This document shows, one piece after another, positions 32,947-40,815 of a stretch of 40,815 nucleotides of DNA. Each line of letters starts with the position of its first letter. The first letter of the stretch is position 1. The notes under the pieces were generated by a model. It had not been told where the DNA came from. It did not search any database and saw nothing but the letters and a program-made list of their open reading frames with translations. The DNA comes from Planctomycetota bacterium (lineage in GTDB: Bacteria; Planctomycetota; UBA8742; UBA2392), in contig JADLFN010000029.1 in NCBI GenBank assembly GCA_020845475.1, positions 1-40,815 of the forward strand. Direction: 5' to 3'. Made by a program: the position numbers and the translations under genes.

Positions 32947-33792
32947 ATGCCCCCGGCAATCAAGATTCCCTCTGACTACAACGCGGTCGTGATCACCGTG
33001 CCGCGCGAGGTTTCGGCGGCCACCATCGCGCATATTGAAGCTCTGGCCGAGGAAATCGGCCTGCCGCGCCAGCGCGGCCATCGAATCCTGATGGCATCGC
33101 AGGTCGAATTCTGCGATTCATCGGCGGTGGCGGCAATGATGGCGATCATGCGCGGCGCCCACGACCGGGGCTGTGAATTCGCCATCTGCAATCCCGCGCC
33201 GATTGTTCGGCGTTATCTCGAAATCTACGGGTCGCACGCGCTGTTTTCAAAACACATTCTTTATGCCGACGACCAGGGCGGCTACAGCACCGAACTGATG
33301 CCCTTTGTGCCGCCCTATGTGCCCGCGCCCGAGGGCCGCTGGGACGTTTACGAAAACGGCAAAGTGCGCTCGATGGTTCCTACGGCGCGTGGCGTGGTGA
33401 AAGTGGCACCCGTGGATCTCGCTCAGTACGCGCTGCCCGCCACGTTGGAAGTCGTGCACAAGGGCGGCGTCACGCGCCGCCTCTCGCGCGTGCCGCGCCA
33501 GCACGAGGGCATTGTGGTGGTGCGCCGCTTCAGGTTCGCGCCCGATGTCGCCGCTTCAAAGCTTGACGCGCTGCACAAGCTCTTCGACTGGTACAAGTCC
33601 AAGGGATTTGATTTTCGCGGCGTGTTTTTGTGGCAGCACGAGCAAACGCCAGGCGAACTGACCGAAGTGCTCAGCTTCAAAGACCGCGCGCATTACGACG
33701 CCTTCAAGACGCTGCTTAAAGTGGACACGAGCTGGAAGACGCTCAACGACCCGCTGGGCAACGTACACCCTGAAGTGCACATGCAGTTCTAG
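32947..33792 (+). CDS. STAS-domain protein with C-terminal ferredoxin-like domain
   Basis: The 281-residue product starts at ATG 32947, directly after the methyltransferase stop. Residues about 10-105 form a STAS domain (AVVITVPREVSAATIAHIEAL, HRILMASQVEFCDSSAVAAMMAIM), as in anti-sigma factor antagonists. Ser58 or Ser59 in CDSSAVAAM is the position phosphorylated in SpoIIAA-like proteins. The C-terminal part (about 195-281) has FRFAPDVAASKLDALHKLF and VLSFKDRAHYDAFKTLL, which look like an ABM/NIPSNAP-type dimeric alpha-beta barrel; that assignment is an inference. No kinase or anti-sigma partner is nearby. An in-frame ATG at 32911 would overlap the methyltransferase. Confidence 0.72.
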   Translation: MPPAIKIPSDYNAVVITVPREVSAATIAHIEALAEEIGLPRQRGHRILMASQVEFCDSSAVAAMMAIMRGAHDRGCEFAICNPAPIVRRYLEIYGSHALFSKHILYADDQGGYSTELMPFVPPYVPAPEGRWDVYENGKVRSMVPTARGVVKVAPVDLAQYALPATLEVVHKGGVTRRLSRVPRQHEGIVVVRRFRFAPDVAASKLDALHKLFDWYKSKGFDFRGVFLWQHEQTPGELTEVLSFKDRAHYDAFKTLLKVDTSWKTLNDPLGNVHPEVHMQF

Positions 33793-33801
33793 CGACTCAT
33801 G

Positions 33802-34977
33802 CTAACCCTTGAAAAACTTGCTCAGGCGCGGGCCGCGCTGGGCGGCGTAGTTGCTCTTGACGCCCACGCCGTAAAGTTTGTCGGGCGGGGCGGTGAGTTT
33901 TTCGTAGGCCATTTTGCACACCGGCTGGCGGTGGCGAACGATGAGATCGTCTTCGTAGGGCCTGACTTCGAGAACGGCGGGCGTGCCTTTGACTTCGCCT
34001 TTGGCGCCGTAGCCAAAGCCGGGGTCGAAGAAGCCGGCATAGTGCGCCCTGAATTCGCCGGCGCTCGTGTCGTAAGGCAACATCTCGACGGCGTAATCGG
34101 GCGGCACGGAAATGTATTCGTAGGTGCTGAAGATGTAGAACGCGTTCTGCGAAAGAAACAGAGCGCCGTCTTTGGGCTTTTTGATCGGTTCGAAATAATC
34201 CTCTGGGTCGTGCTTGCCCAGTGCCGCGAGGTCAATGGGCTTGGGCTTGAGCGACTTCTTGGCGACAAAGCCGACGATCTCCTGATCGAGGTCCAGTGTC
34301 ATCAGCAGACCCGCATCCCCGAGAGGTGTATAGGCGCCTTCGCCCGCATATCGCTTGCCGTGTCTGTCGTAGAGTAATGGCCCGACTGAAGCCAGTTCAC
34401 GCATCTTCCCGTTAGGAAAGTTTGTCCGCTGCCGCTCGCCTCTTGGACTCAAGTTGGCTGCAAGTTCTGCGGCATCCAAGAACGTCCGCCCTTGGTAGAG
34501 AATGCACTGATTCACGCTGTCGCCGCCGCGCACTTTGACATCGAAACTCTTGGGAATGATCTCGAGCCAGAGTTCGCCCGCATAACCTTCGGGCACGCGG
34601 TCGTAGCGCGGATTTCGGTCGCAGATTACGCGCGTTTGCAGGTCAATGCGCCCGGTGCTGCTCTTGTTGTTCGCGTAAGCCGCCACGCCCTGCGGCAAGT
34701 TCAATGACTCACGCATGCGCACGAGATAAACGTTGTCACGCACGAGCACAGCGGGCTCGCGCAGAGAAATCGGGTAGCGCGCGAAGCGCTCGATCAAATC
34801 GCGCACTTTCTCGCCGCCCAGCGGCAGCAGCGAGCCGGTCATCGAATAGGCCTCAACGCTGAGCGTGAGGTCGAGTGAACTGGGCTGAATCTGCTCAGGC
34901 GCGATGCCGGCCGAAGACGAAATCGCGCCCTCCTTGACGAGGCGCGCGATCTCCTGCGATGGAAAAGTGCCGTGCAT
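33802..34977 (-). CDS. dcd: Two-domain dCTP deaminase (Dcd family)
   Basis: The 391-residue Dcd-type protein deaminates dCTP to dUTP (or hydrolyses dUTP) to supply dTMP synthesis. The N-terminal domain shows IQPSSLDLTLSVEAYSM, the substrate loop AAYANNKSSTGRIDLQTR and GYAGELWLEIIPKSFDVKV. A second domain repeats the beta-barrel pattern with EYISVPPDYAVEMLPYDTSAGEFRAHYAGFFDPGFGYG, which carries the conserved SxGExRxHYAGFFDPGFG segment. The double-length arrangement differs from the ~190-residue enterobacterial trimer but matches longer annotated Dcds of other phyla. ATG 34977 was chosen because upstream codons (35022) have no support. It is convergent with the STAS gene, nine bases apart. Confidence 0.86.
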   Translation of the reverse strand: MHGTFPSQEIARLVKEGAISSSAGIAPEQIQPSSLDLTLSVEAYSMTGSLLPLGGEKVRDLIERFARYPISLREPAVLVRDNVYLVRMRESLNLPQGVAAYANNKSSTGRIDLQTRVICDRNPRYDRVPEGYAGELWLEIIPKSFDVKVRGGDSVNQCILYQGRTFLDAAELAANLSPRGERQRTNFPNGKMRELASVGPLLYDRHGKRYAGEGAYTPLGDAGLLMTLDLDQEIVGFVAKKSLKPKPIDLAALGKHDPEDYFEPIKKPKDGALFLSQNAFYIFSTYEYISVPPDYAVEMLPYDTSAGEFRAHYAGFFDPGFGYGAKGEVKGTPAVLEVRPYEDDLIVRHRQPVCKMAYEKLTAPPDKLYGVGVKSNYAAQRGPRLSKFFKG

Positions 34978-35044
34978 TGCCGGACAATAACACGGGCCAA
35001 ACACAAAGGCACGAAGGCGCAATGAACATCAGTGCATGATGAAC

Positions 35045-36733
35045 TTAGAAACCTTCTTCTTCCTCTTCGTCCTCGGGGCGCTTGACGGGTTTCACCTTGG
35101 CGCCGAGCTGCTTGGCGATGTCGATCTCGATCTTGCCGACGTAGGGCAGGGTGCGGTCGCCGCTGCGCTCGTACTCAGCCAGAACCAGTTCCGCGCTCTC
35201 GGCAAGATCCACCTGGAAGCGGTTGCCGTCATTGATGTTGATGATCGCCTTGCCCAGCTTCACCTGCTCGGCCGTGAGATAGATTGTGAGCCTGGAAACA
35301 TTGCTAACGGTCAGGTCACAGAACGTGCACTTGTCGCCCACTTTTTCATCCTTCGAAGTCAGCGTTGACGCAAAGGCCTTTACGCGCGCCAGCACGGCTT
35401 CATCGCCGGCTTTGGCCGCGGGGAACTTGCCTTTGAGTTCCAGTTGCTTGCCGCCGCGCTCCACCGTCACGCGCACGTCGTCGCCGGGGCTTTTCTTGCC
35501 AAGGGCGTCGCGCAGCTCGCCAATGTTCGCAACTGCCGTGTCGTCAAGCTTCACAATCGTGTCGCCCTCCTTGATGCCCATGGCTTCCGCCACGCCTTCG
35601 GACGCCACCACTTCTACGACCACCGGATCGGCCGGTTCCGCATCCTGGCTGATCTGGATACCCAGCATCACGCGCGCCTGCGGCGAGCGCGGCTTTGCCG
35701 CGAAATCCCTGGCGTTCTTCTCTCCCATTTCAGCGATCTCGGAAATCGCCAGCCAGGCGCGGCGGCCCATGGCCGTGTTATCCGTGCTCCAGTCAATTTC
35801 CTTGAGCGCGACGTCGCGCGTCCACTTGGCAATTTTGTCCTCGAGGATGATCGGCATTTCCTTGGGCGCAAAGCTCAGGTCGTGGCCGGCTTCCTCGTAG
35901 ATCTTGTGCTCGATCGATGCGCCGTTTTCGTTGGCCTGCTTCACGAGCCCTGCCACCATTTTGGCCGGGTAGAGCCGGTCCTTGCCACCGCTGACGGCGT
36001 AAATCTTCGCGCCCTTGAAATTCTCCCAGAACATGCGCGTGCCGTCGCTTGCCGGCACCAGCGGGTGGCCGACGAGCGGGAAATAACCCGCAAAGGAATC
36101 CGGGCGGCGGCCCGCAAAGCCAAAGCTGCCGCTGCCGCCATCACTCATGCCGGTGATGAACACCTTGTTGTCGTCCACGTTGAAGCGCTGCTTCACCTCG
36201 CGCAGGATGTGCAGCACGTTGCGCTGGCCTTTGTCGCGCCACCAGAAGGCGTCATCCGTTGTGTCCTGTGCGATGCACGCGGGTGCCAGCACCATGACCT
36301 CGTTCGACCACTTTTCGCCCAGCGCCTGCTGCCACATTTCAATGGCGCTAGAAGCCGCCTCGGCCGGTGCACCATTGACGCCGCCGTGCAGCCAGATCAC
36401 GAGCGGGTAGCGTTTGCCCGTTTCATACTGCGGCGGCACGTGCATGTAGTAAGGGTGCTCAAAGCCGTCGGGGCACTTGGTCGCAAACTCCAGCGAGCCC
36501 AGCTCCTTGGGTTTTTCAAAGCTCAATTGCGCAATTGCTTCACGCAGTGCGGGCACACCCAGGGCAATCAGCTTGGCGCGCAGTTCTTTCTTTTTGGCCG
36601 CGTCCTTTTCAGACAGATACTCGCGCAACAGGTCAGGCTTGGGCGCTTCCTTTTCCTGCGCAACGACGGAAGTCTGCGCAACCAGGGCTACGGAAAGGAG
36701 CACTAGCGCGGCTAGCGAAAGTCTGCGGGTCAT
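35045..36733 (-). CDS. Secreted alpha/beta hydrolase (esterase/depolymerase-like) with PDZ domain
   Basis: The 562-residue product starts at ATG 36733 with AAAGGAA upstream. A signal peptide (about 1-25) precedes an alpha/beta-hydrolase domain. This has YPLVIWLHGGVNG (oxyanion region), nucleophile GMSDGG (Ser197), SGGKDRLYP (Asp252) and EEAGHDLSF (His284), the order of a PHB-depolymerase/feruloyl-esterase-like triad. A PDZ domain (about 370-455, GIKEGDTIVKLDDTAVANIGELRDALG) and an acidic tail with Cys-x2-Cys (CTFC) follow. The substrate is probably a polymer or surface ester; this is an inference. It is the paralogue of the gene that follows it. Confidence 0.8.
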   Translation of the reverse strand: MTRRLSLAALVLLSVALVAQTSVVAQEKEAPKPDLLREYLSEKDAAKKKELRAKLIALGVPALREAIAQLSFEKPKELGSLEFATKCPDGFEHPYYMHVPPQYETGKRYPLVIWLHGGVNGAPAEAASSAIEMWQQALGEKWSNEVMVLAPACIAQDTTDDAFWWRDKGQRNVLHILREVKQRFNVDDNKVFITGMSDGGSGSFGFAGRRPDSFAGYFPLVGHPLVPASDGTRMFWENFKGAKIYAVSGGKDRLYPAKMVAGLVKQANENGASIEHKIYEEAGHDLSFAPKEMPIILEDKIAKWTRDVALKEIDWSTDNTAMGRRAWLAISEIAEMGEKNARDFAAKPRSPQARVMLGIQISQDAEPADPVVVEVVASEGVAEAMGIKEGDTIVKLDDTAVANIGELRDALGKKSPGDDVRVTVERGGKQLELKGKFPAAKAGDEAVLARVKAFASTLTSKDEKVGDKCTFCDLTVSNVSRLTIYLTAEQVKLGKAIININDGNRFQVDLAESAELVLAEYERSGDRTLPYVGKIEIDIAKQLGAKVKPVKRPEDEEEEEGF

Positions 36734-36837
36734 GGCGGTTCCTTTGATCAGGCCAAAGGTTCATACGTTCGCCGCGGCCGTTTGCTCACAGAAAACTGCG
36801 GTGTTCAGAGCCTGCGCGTACCTGCAGGGGCCCGGAA

Positions 36838-38421
36838 TCACTTCAGAAGCCGCTCGATGTCGAGCTTGATTTCCCACACAAAAGGCCATTGAGCATCGCG
36901 CGTTTGTTCGAAGTGTTCGAGCATGCGCGCCACGCCGCCCTCGGGCTTGGCCTTGAAAGCTTCCTTCCCGTTCACCTTCACGCGCACCTCGCCCTTGGCG
37001 TCAAGCATCTCCGGCGCCACGCGCACTGTCATGCGCCGTACGTTGTTCGTTTTCGCATCTATGCTGCCCGGTTTCCATGTGGCTTGCACGCGCCCCGCCG
37101 GCAAGGCTTTTTCATGCGGCGGAAACCTGCCTGAGAGCGTCATCTCTTCGTTGCCGCGCTGAACACTGACTGAGATTTCCTTGCCCGCGCCTTTGGTGCG
37201 CAGCACGGCGTTGACCTCTTCAAGGTTGCCGCATTTCTTGCCGTCGATCTTCGTAATCACGTCGCCCACTTTCATGCCCATGGTCTCGGCCACGCTGCCC
37301 GGCTCAAGGTGCTTTACCTTCACCGGCTGGTTCATTTCGTTTGGGGTACTCGGCGTGGCCACCCTGACGCCAAGGTCGATGCGGATGACGCCTGTGCCGC
37401 GCGCGGTGGCCTTGGGCGCTTCATTGAAATCGCGCCCAAGTTCCTTTGTTTCATCAATGCAGATCCAGGCGCGGCTGCCAAAAGCCGGGCGATCGGTGGA
37501 CCAGTCCATAGACTTGGCCAGCAGGTCGCGCTTAAAGCCCGCAATGAGCTCAAAAATGTGCGGGATTTCTATCTCGGCGTAGCTCATGTCGTGGCCGGCC
37601 TGCTCGTAATTCTTGTGCAGCACTTTGGAGCCGACGGCGTTGATCTGGCCCACGATCTTGCTCACCTCGGCGCCGGGATAAACGTTGTCCTTGCCGCCGG
37701 AGATGTTGAACAGGTTGATGCCCTTCAGGTTCTCGAAGAACGCCGCCGTGGCATCCGTCGCGGGCACAAGCGGGTGCCCCACCATCGGGAAAAAGCCCGC
37801 GAACAAGTCGTTGCGCCGCATGGCCAGCGCCCACGTGCCGCTGCCGCCGTCGCTGCCGCCGCTGAGGAACACGCGTTCGTCATCGATGGCGTAACGCGCC
37901 TTCACGGCCGCAATCATCGCTTCGATGTTCTTCATGCCGCCCTCACGCCACCAGCGCGCGTTGATGGTCGTGTTCTCGCAATCCGCCGTGGGCGCCAGGA
38001 AGATAGCAGCCTTGCGCTGCGCCTCTGTCATGAACGGCGCCCAGTCACCGGCCAAGCCGCGCGCGGCCTCGCCTGATTCGCCATTGACGCCGCCATGGAG
38101 CAGCACGATCAAGGGGTAGCGCCTGGCGGGGTCATAGGCCGGCGGCACGGTGACAAAGAACTTGCGCGAAAAGCCGTCGGCACAGGTGAGCTGAAATTCG
38201 CACTGGCCGGCCTCTGCAGTTGGCAAAGGCAGCGCCGCCATGAGCGCGCGCAGTTCCGCCGGCGAGAGCTTGAGCAACTCGGCGCGCAATGCGGATTTCT
38301 TGGATGCATCGGTTTCAGCCAGGTAGGCCGCAAGCGCGTTGGGCAGGGGCGCTTCCTGCGCGCGGGCAGGCAACACGCACAGCGCGAGCATTGTCGCCAA
38401 ACATGGTAGAAGTGTGCGCAT
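36838..38421 (-). CDS. Secreted alpha/beta hydrolase with PDZ domain, paralogue of neighbouring gene
   Basis: The 527-residue product has signal MRTLLPCLATMLALCVLPARA, the hydrolase core YPLIVLLHGGVNG, nucleophile GGSDGGSG (Ser190), SGGKDNVYP (Asp245) and EQAGHDMSY (His277), and a PDZ domain (VKHLEPGSVAETMGMKVGDVITKIDGKK). Block order and many residues match the downstream paralogue, which implies tandem duplication; it differs at GMS/GGS at the nucleophile. The C-terminal region is cysteine-poor here. ATG 38421 is preferred over a long upstream extension, because the signal peptide then sits at the N-terminus. It is divergent from the coiled-coil nuclease-like gene. Confidence 0.8.
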   Translation of the reverse strand: MRTLLPCLATMLALCVLPARAQEAPLPNALAAYLAETDASKKSALRAELLKLSPAELRALMAALPLPTAEAGQCEFQLTCADGFSRKFFVTVPPAYDPARRYPLIVLLHGGVNGESGEAARGLAGDWAPFMTEAQRKAAIFLAPTADCENTTINARWWREGGMKNIEAMIAAVKARYAIDDERVFLSGGSDGGSGTWALAMRRNDLFAGFFPMVGHPLVPATDATAAFFENLKGINLFNISGGKDNVYPGAEVSKIVGQINAVGSKVLHKNYEQAGHDMSYAEIEIPHIFELIAGFKRDLLAKSMDWSTDRPAFGSRAWICIDETKELGRDFNEAPKATARGTGVIRIDLGVRVATPSTPNEMNQPVKVKHLEPGSVAETMGMKVGDVITKIDGKKCGNLEEVNAVLRTKGAGKEISVSVQRGNEEMTLSGRFPPHEKALPAGRVQATWKPGSIDAKTNNVRRMTVRVAPEMLDAKGEVRVKVNGKEAFKAKPEGGVARMLEHFEQTRDAQWPFVWEIKLDIERLLK

Positions 38422-38498
38422 GGAACTCGTGGCAAGGGGCCACAGGGCAACTTTATTGTACCCCATCGCGCGTGCCGCAACCACTAACGGAGACTCCA

Positions 38499-40064
38499 AT
38501 GAGCGAACCCACGGGAGCCAAAGCCTCGTTTCGCAAAGCGGCGCCGGCGGACAACAGCGCAGAGATCGGGCAGCTGGCGCGGTCGATCGATCTCACGCTG
38601 CGCGTCGCCGACCCTGATGTGGTGGCGGAGCTTCTTAAGCGTGAAGGCGCCGAGCGCGCGGAGTTTGCCAATACGGCGCTGCGCATCGGCGTGCTGGCGC
38701 TGCGGCAGGCGGCCGGCACGCTGGACGGGCAGACGCTGCGCAACGAAGGCGAGCGCCTTGTCGCGCTGGTGGAGGGCAAACTCAATGAGCACGCCAAGGA
38801 ACTCAAGACGCGCCTCGACAGTGAGTTGGGCAGCTACTTCGATTCGGACAAGGGCAAGTTTGCGCAACGCGTGCGCGACCTGACCGACGACAAGGGCAAC
38901 TTTGCCGGCCTGCTCAGACGCCACATCGAGGGCGACACCAGCACGTTGGCGCAAAGCCTGGCGCGCGCCGTAGGCGAAAACAGCCCGCTGATGAAACACC
39001 TCAGCCCGAGGGAGAAGGACGGCCTGGTCGAGACAATTGCGCGCGTGGTGCAGGAACGTCTCAAGGAACAGAGCGAGCGGGTGCTGGCGGAGTTTGACCT
39101 GAACAAAGACGACAGCGCACTGAACCGCCTGATTCAGAACGTCAACAAGATCAGCCGCGAGATCGGCGAGCAGTTCAACCCCGAAGAAGAGCAAAGCGCG
39201 CTGGCCAAACTCAACAAAGCGCTCGAGCAGACGCGCAAGCAGATTGCCAAGGACCTCACACTCGACGACGACGAAAGCGCGCTGAGCCGCCTGCACGAAA
39301 AGCTGCGTGCGCAGTTCGAGGAGATGCTCGAAAAGCAAACCAAGTTCCAGAAGGAAATCGCCGAGCGGCTCGGCATCAAGCAGGTGCAGGCGCGCACCAC
39401 CGAGGGCGGCTTCACGTTTGAACACGCCGTGGGTGAGGCGCTGCGCAAGCGCGTGCAGAACATGAGCGACGCATTCGCCGCCGTGGGCGAACTCAGCGGC
39501 GTTCAAGGGCGCAAAACCGGCGATTACGTGCAGACCATGGGCAGCGAAAGCGCGGCCCCGGGCGCCAACATCGTTTACGAGTGCAAGCGCGACCGACGCT
39601 ATCGCGTCAAAATCGCACTTGAGGAAATGGACCAGGCGCGCAAGAACCGTGATGCCCAGGTCGGCGTGTTCGTCATGGACGCCAAAACCGTTCGCGAAAA
39701 CCCGGACCTCAAGGCCGAATACCCGACAGCCCTTTCGCGCGTCGGCAACGACATCATCGCCGTTTGGGACAGCGAAAACGAAGCCACGGATATCGTCCTT
39801 GACGCCGCGATCAGCCTCGCCCGCGCGCTGGTGCTGCGTGCAGCACAGGCAAAAGGCGAAGAGGAGCGCGAGGAACTCGAAGACCTGAGCAAAGCGATAG
39901 CGGACATCGAGAAACAGTTCGAGCGCTTCGAGAAAATGATGAAGTGGTGCGACGACATCGAGGACTCCGCGGGCGGCATCAAGGACGAACTTGCCAAAGT
40001 GCTCAAACGGCTGCGCAGCGATGTCAAATCACTCAACGAGAACCTCGAAAGCCTGGGCAGGTGA
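38499..40064 (+). CDS. Coiled-coil protein with PD-(D/E)XK-like nuclease core
   Basis: The 521-residue product starts at ATG 38499 with CGGAGAC about seven bases upstream. The N-terminal 200 residues are helical. Three units of exactly 27 residues follow, each with a SAL motif (Ser206, Ser233, Ser260: DDSALNRL, EQSALAKL, ESALSRL). The C-terminal part (about 300-420) reads TFEHAVGEAL (Glu308), GDYVQTM (Asp342), NIVYECKRD (Glu361 and Lys363) and ALEEMDQARKNRDAQVGVFVM. The E...D...ExK order is that of PD-(D/E)XK nucleases. I recall similar uncharacterised proteins in many bacteria; DNA metabolism or defence is a guess. It has no signal peptide. Confidence 0.75.
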   Translation: MSEPTGAKASFRKAAPADNSAEIGQLARSIDLTLRVADPDVVAELLKREGAERAEFANTALRIGVLALRQAAGTLDGQTLRNEGERLVALVEGKLNEHAKELKTRLDSELGSYFDSDKGKFAQRVRDLTDDKGNFAGLLRRHIEGDTSTLAQSLARAVGENSPLMKHLSPREKDGLVETIARVVQERLKEQSERVLAEFDLNKDDSALNRLIQNVNKISREIGEQFNPEEEQSALAKLNKALEQTRKQIAKDLTLDDDESALSRLHEKLRAQFEEMLEKQTKFQKEIAERLGIKQVQARTTEGGFTFEHAVGEALRKRVQNMSDAFAAVGELSGVQGRKTGDYVQTMGSESAAPGANIVYECKRDRRYRVKIALEEMDQARKNRDAQVGVFVMDAKTVRENPDLKAEYPTALSRVGNDIIAVWDSENEATDIVLDAAISLARALVLRAAQAKGEEEREELEDLSKAIADIEKQFERFEKMMKWCDDIEDSAGGIKDELAKVLKRLRSDVKSLNENLESLGR

Positions 40065-40178
40065 CAAGGCGACACCGCCGCGGGGCGCTATTGACACGTC
40101 AAGCGCCGCACGCGGAAACAGGCATGTTCTGGCGGCGGGCGTGTTTTGGCGCTAGAATGGGTTTTTTCAGGAAATCCC

Positions 40179-40583
40179 ATGGCCGTCACTTCCGCCACTC
40201 CGCTCGCTCGCAAGCTTGGCATCAAGGAAGGGCACATCGTTTCATTCGTCAACGCGCCCAAGACCTTCCCCAAGGTGCTTGGCAAGCTGCCCGAGCGCGT
40301 GAAAGCCGACAACGGCCTGGGTGCGCCGCTGGACGTTATTGTGTTCTTCACGGAAAGCCGCGCTGAGCTGACGCGCGAATTCCGCTACCTGGCGGGCCGG
40401 CTGCAGCCCGACGGCGGATTCTGGGTGGCCTGGCCCAAGAAACAAAGCGGCGTAAAAACAGACTTGAGCGAAGACATCGTGCGCGAAGTGGCGCTGGCAC
40501 GCGGCCTTGTGGACAACAAGCAGTGCGCGATCGATGAAAACTGGGCGGGTTTGCGCCTGGTCATCAAGGTCAAGGATCGATAA
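40179..40583 (+). CDS. DUF3052 family protein
   Basis: The 134-residue product starts at ATG 40179, with AGGAAA upstream, and has MAVTSATPLARKLGIKEGHIVSFVNAPK, the pattern of DUF3052. Typical downstream blocks are LDVIVFFTESRAELTREFRYLAGRLQPDGGFWVAWPKK and EVALARGLVDNKQCAIDENWAGLRLVIK. The function of the family is unknown. TAGAAT at 40153-40158 may be its -10 box. It is convergent with rnpB; a GC-rich hairpin lies between them. The frame could start at 40146 but this adds residues not in the family. Confidence 0.82.
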   Translation: MAVTSATPLARKLGIKEGHIVSFVNAPKTFPKVLGKLPERVKADNGLGAPLDVIVFFTESRAELTREFRYLAGRLQPDGGFWVAWPKKQSGVKTDLSEDIVREVALARGLVDNKQCAIDENWAGLRLVIKVKDR

Positions 40584-40605
40584 CAAGCACGCCGGACAAA
40601 TGGGT

Positions 40606-40635
40606 GCGGGCCGCCGGGGTTGACCGACGGCCCGC
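40606..40635. terminator. GC-rich hairpin between DUF3052 gene and rnpB
   Basis: GCGGGCCGCCGG (40606-40617) pairs with CCGACGGCCCGC (40624-40635) at 11 of 12 positions over a six-base loop. It lies between convergent transcripts and may end one or both; no clear T-run follows on either strand. Confidence 0.45.
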
Positions 40636-40644
40636 GTTCACTGA

Positions 40645-40815
40645 TGAGCGGCCCTGTAAGCCGGGTTTTGTCTTTCGCTTGCGCGAGGGACAGCCATTCG
40701 TCTAGGCCTGCCGTTGCCGGCAGGCTCAAGCAGCCTACCCGAGTCTTTGACTTCTGGCGGCGCGAGCAGCGCCTGGACTCCTATTTGGCCTTGCTCCGGA
40801 GGGGGTTTAGCCTGC
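40645..40815 (-). ncRNA. rnpB: RNase P RNA (3' part; 5' part outside window)
   Basis: The minus strand carries the universal 3' segments of bacterial class A RNase P RNA. AGACGAATGGCTGTCC (40689-40704 on plus) is followed by ACAAAACCCGGCTTAC, the conserved strand before the 3' end. Upstream in the RNA, AGGCCAAATAGGAG matches the conserved central core. The RNA cleaves 5' leaders from precursor tRNAs together with RnpA. The 5' half of the RNA is beyond the window end, so length and class details cannot be checked. Confidence 0.93.

Noticed and set aside
35444..36706. 420-codon plus-strand frame opposite the first hydrolase-PDZ gene
   Set aside because: The minus-strand frame contains the full catalytic triad, signal peptide and PDZ domain, so the opposite frame is a shadow.
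40645..40815. tmRNA or riboswitch reading of the right-edge RNA
   Set aside because: The ACAAAACCCGGCTTAC and AGACGAATGGCTGTCC segments are specific to RNase P RNA.

Overview
The window is a 40.8 kb, GC-rich, gene-dense chromosomal segment from a bacterium with a Gram-negative type of envelope. It carries a Wza-like outer-membrane export lipoprotein, a Wzz-like chain-length protein and an O-antigen-ligase-like protein. The mix of housekeeping genes (dnaE, ispH, folK, panC, rnpB), many secreted or membrane-anchored PDZ, HEAT, TPR and beta-propeller proteins, a two-domain Dcd, few strong Shine-Dalgarno sites and several short palindromic repeat families suggests Planctomycetota. That placement is an inference (about 60% sure); other environmental diderm phyla are possible. 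No phage, transposase, CRISPR array or tRNA gene was found.

Layout. 1-2509: the tail of one gene, a doubtful small ORF, and an acyl/acetyl-CoA synthetase interrupted in frame by two unrelated palindromic inserts. 2651-4466: a four-helix membrane protein translationally coupled to a dual-specificity-type phosphatase, then a Fur-family regulator. 4530-7592: an acyl-CoA dehydrogenase, an unknown membrane-anchored protein, an ATTCGTG-type palindrome and a YCII-family protein. 7609-9385 (minus): a TPR protein that looks like the C-terminal part of a larger ATPase, and a one-blade PQQ-like beta-propeller protein. 9596-12438: two tandem paralogous TPR proteins, the first with an RPxTGQ-repeat tail. 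12451-13030: a GxxExxY gene enclosed by 53-bp imperfect inverted repeats. 13068-17063 (minus): dnaE. 17064-17551: a 488-bp gene-free stretch with two strong hairpins. 17552-19426 (minus): a membrane-anchored beta-domain protein.

19606-24420: ispH converges on the folK-panC pair across a terminator; a secreted HEAT-like protein is divergent from folK. 24421-29480 (minus): a tight five-gene cluster of Wzz-like protein, Wza-like lipoprotein, membrane zinc-ribbon protein, PPK2 and an unknown protein. 29534-32177 (plus): an O-antigen-ligase-like protein coupled to a GT4 glycosyltransferase, so 24.4-32.2 kb reads as a polysaccharide export/assembly locus with an attached polyphosphate kinase. 32334-33792: a PmtA-like methyltransferase and a STAS-domain fusion protein. 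33802-34977 (minus): two-domain Dcd. 35045-38421 (minus): tandem secreted alpha/beta-hydrolase-PDZ paralogues. 38499-40064: a coiled-coil protein with a PD-(D/E)XK-like nuclease core. 40179-40583: a DUF3052 protein. 40645-40815 (minus): the 3' part of RNase P RNA, cut by the window edge.

Metabolically the window joins acyl-CoA activation and oxidation, the last step of the MEP isoprenoid pathway, folate and pantothenate synthesis, dCTP/dUTP balance and replication. The most unusual signals are the inverted-repeat GxxExxY cassette, the in-frame palindromes in the synthetase, a 7-bp triplicate repeat just inside an export-lipoprotein gene, and an orphan terminator-like hairpin upstream of dnaE.
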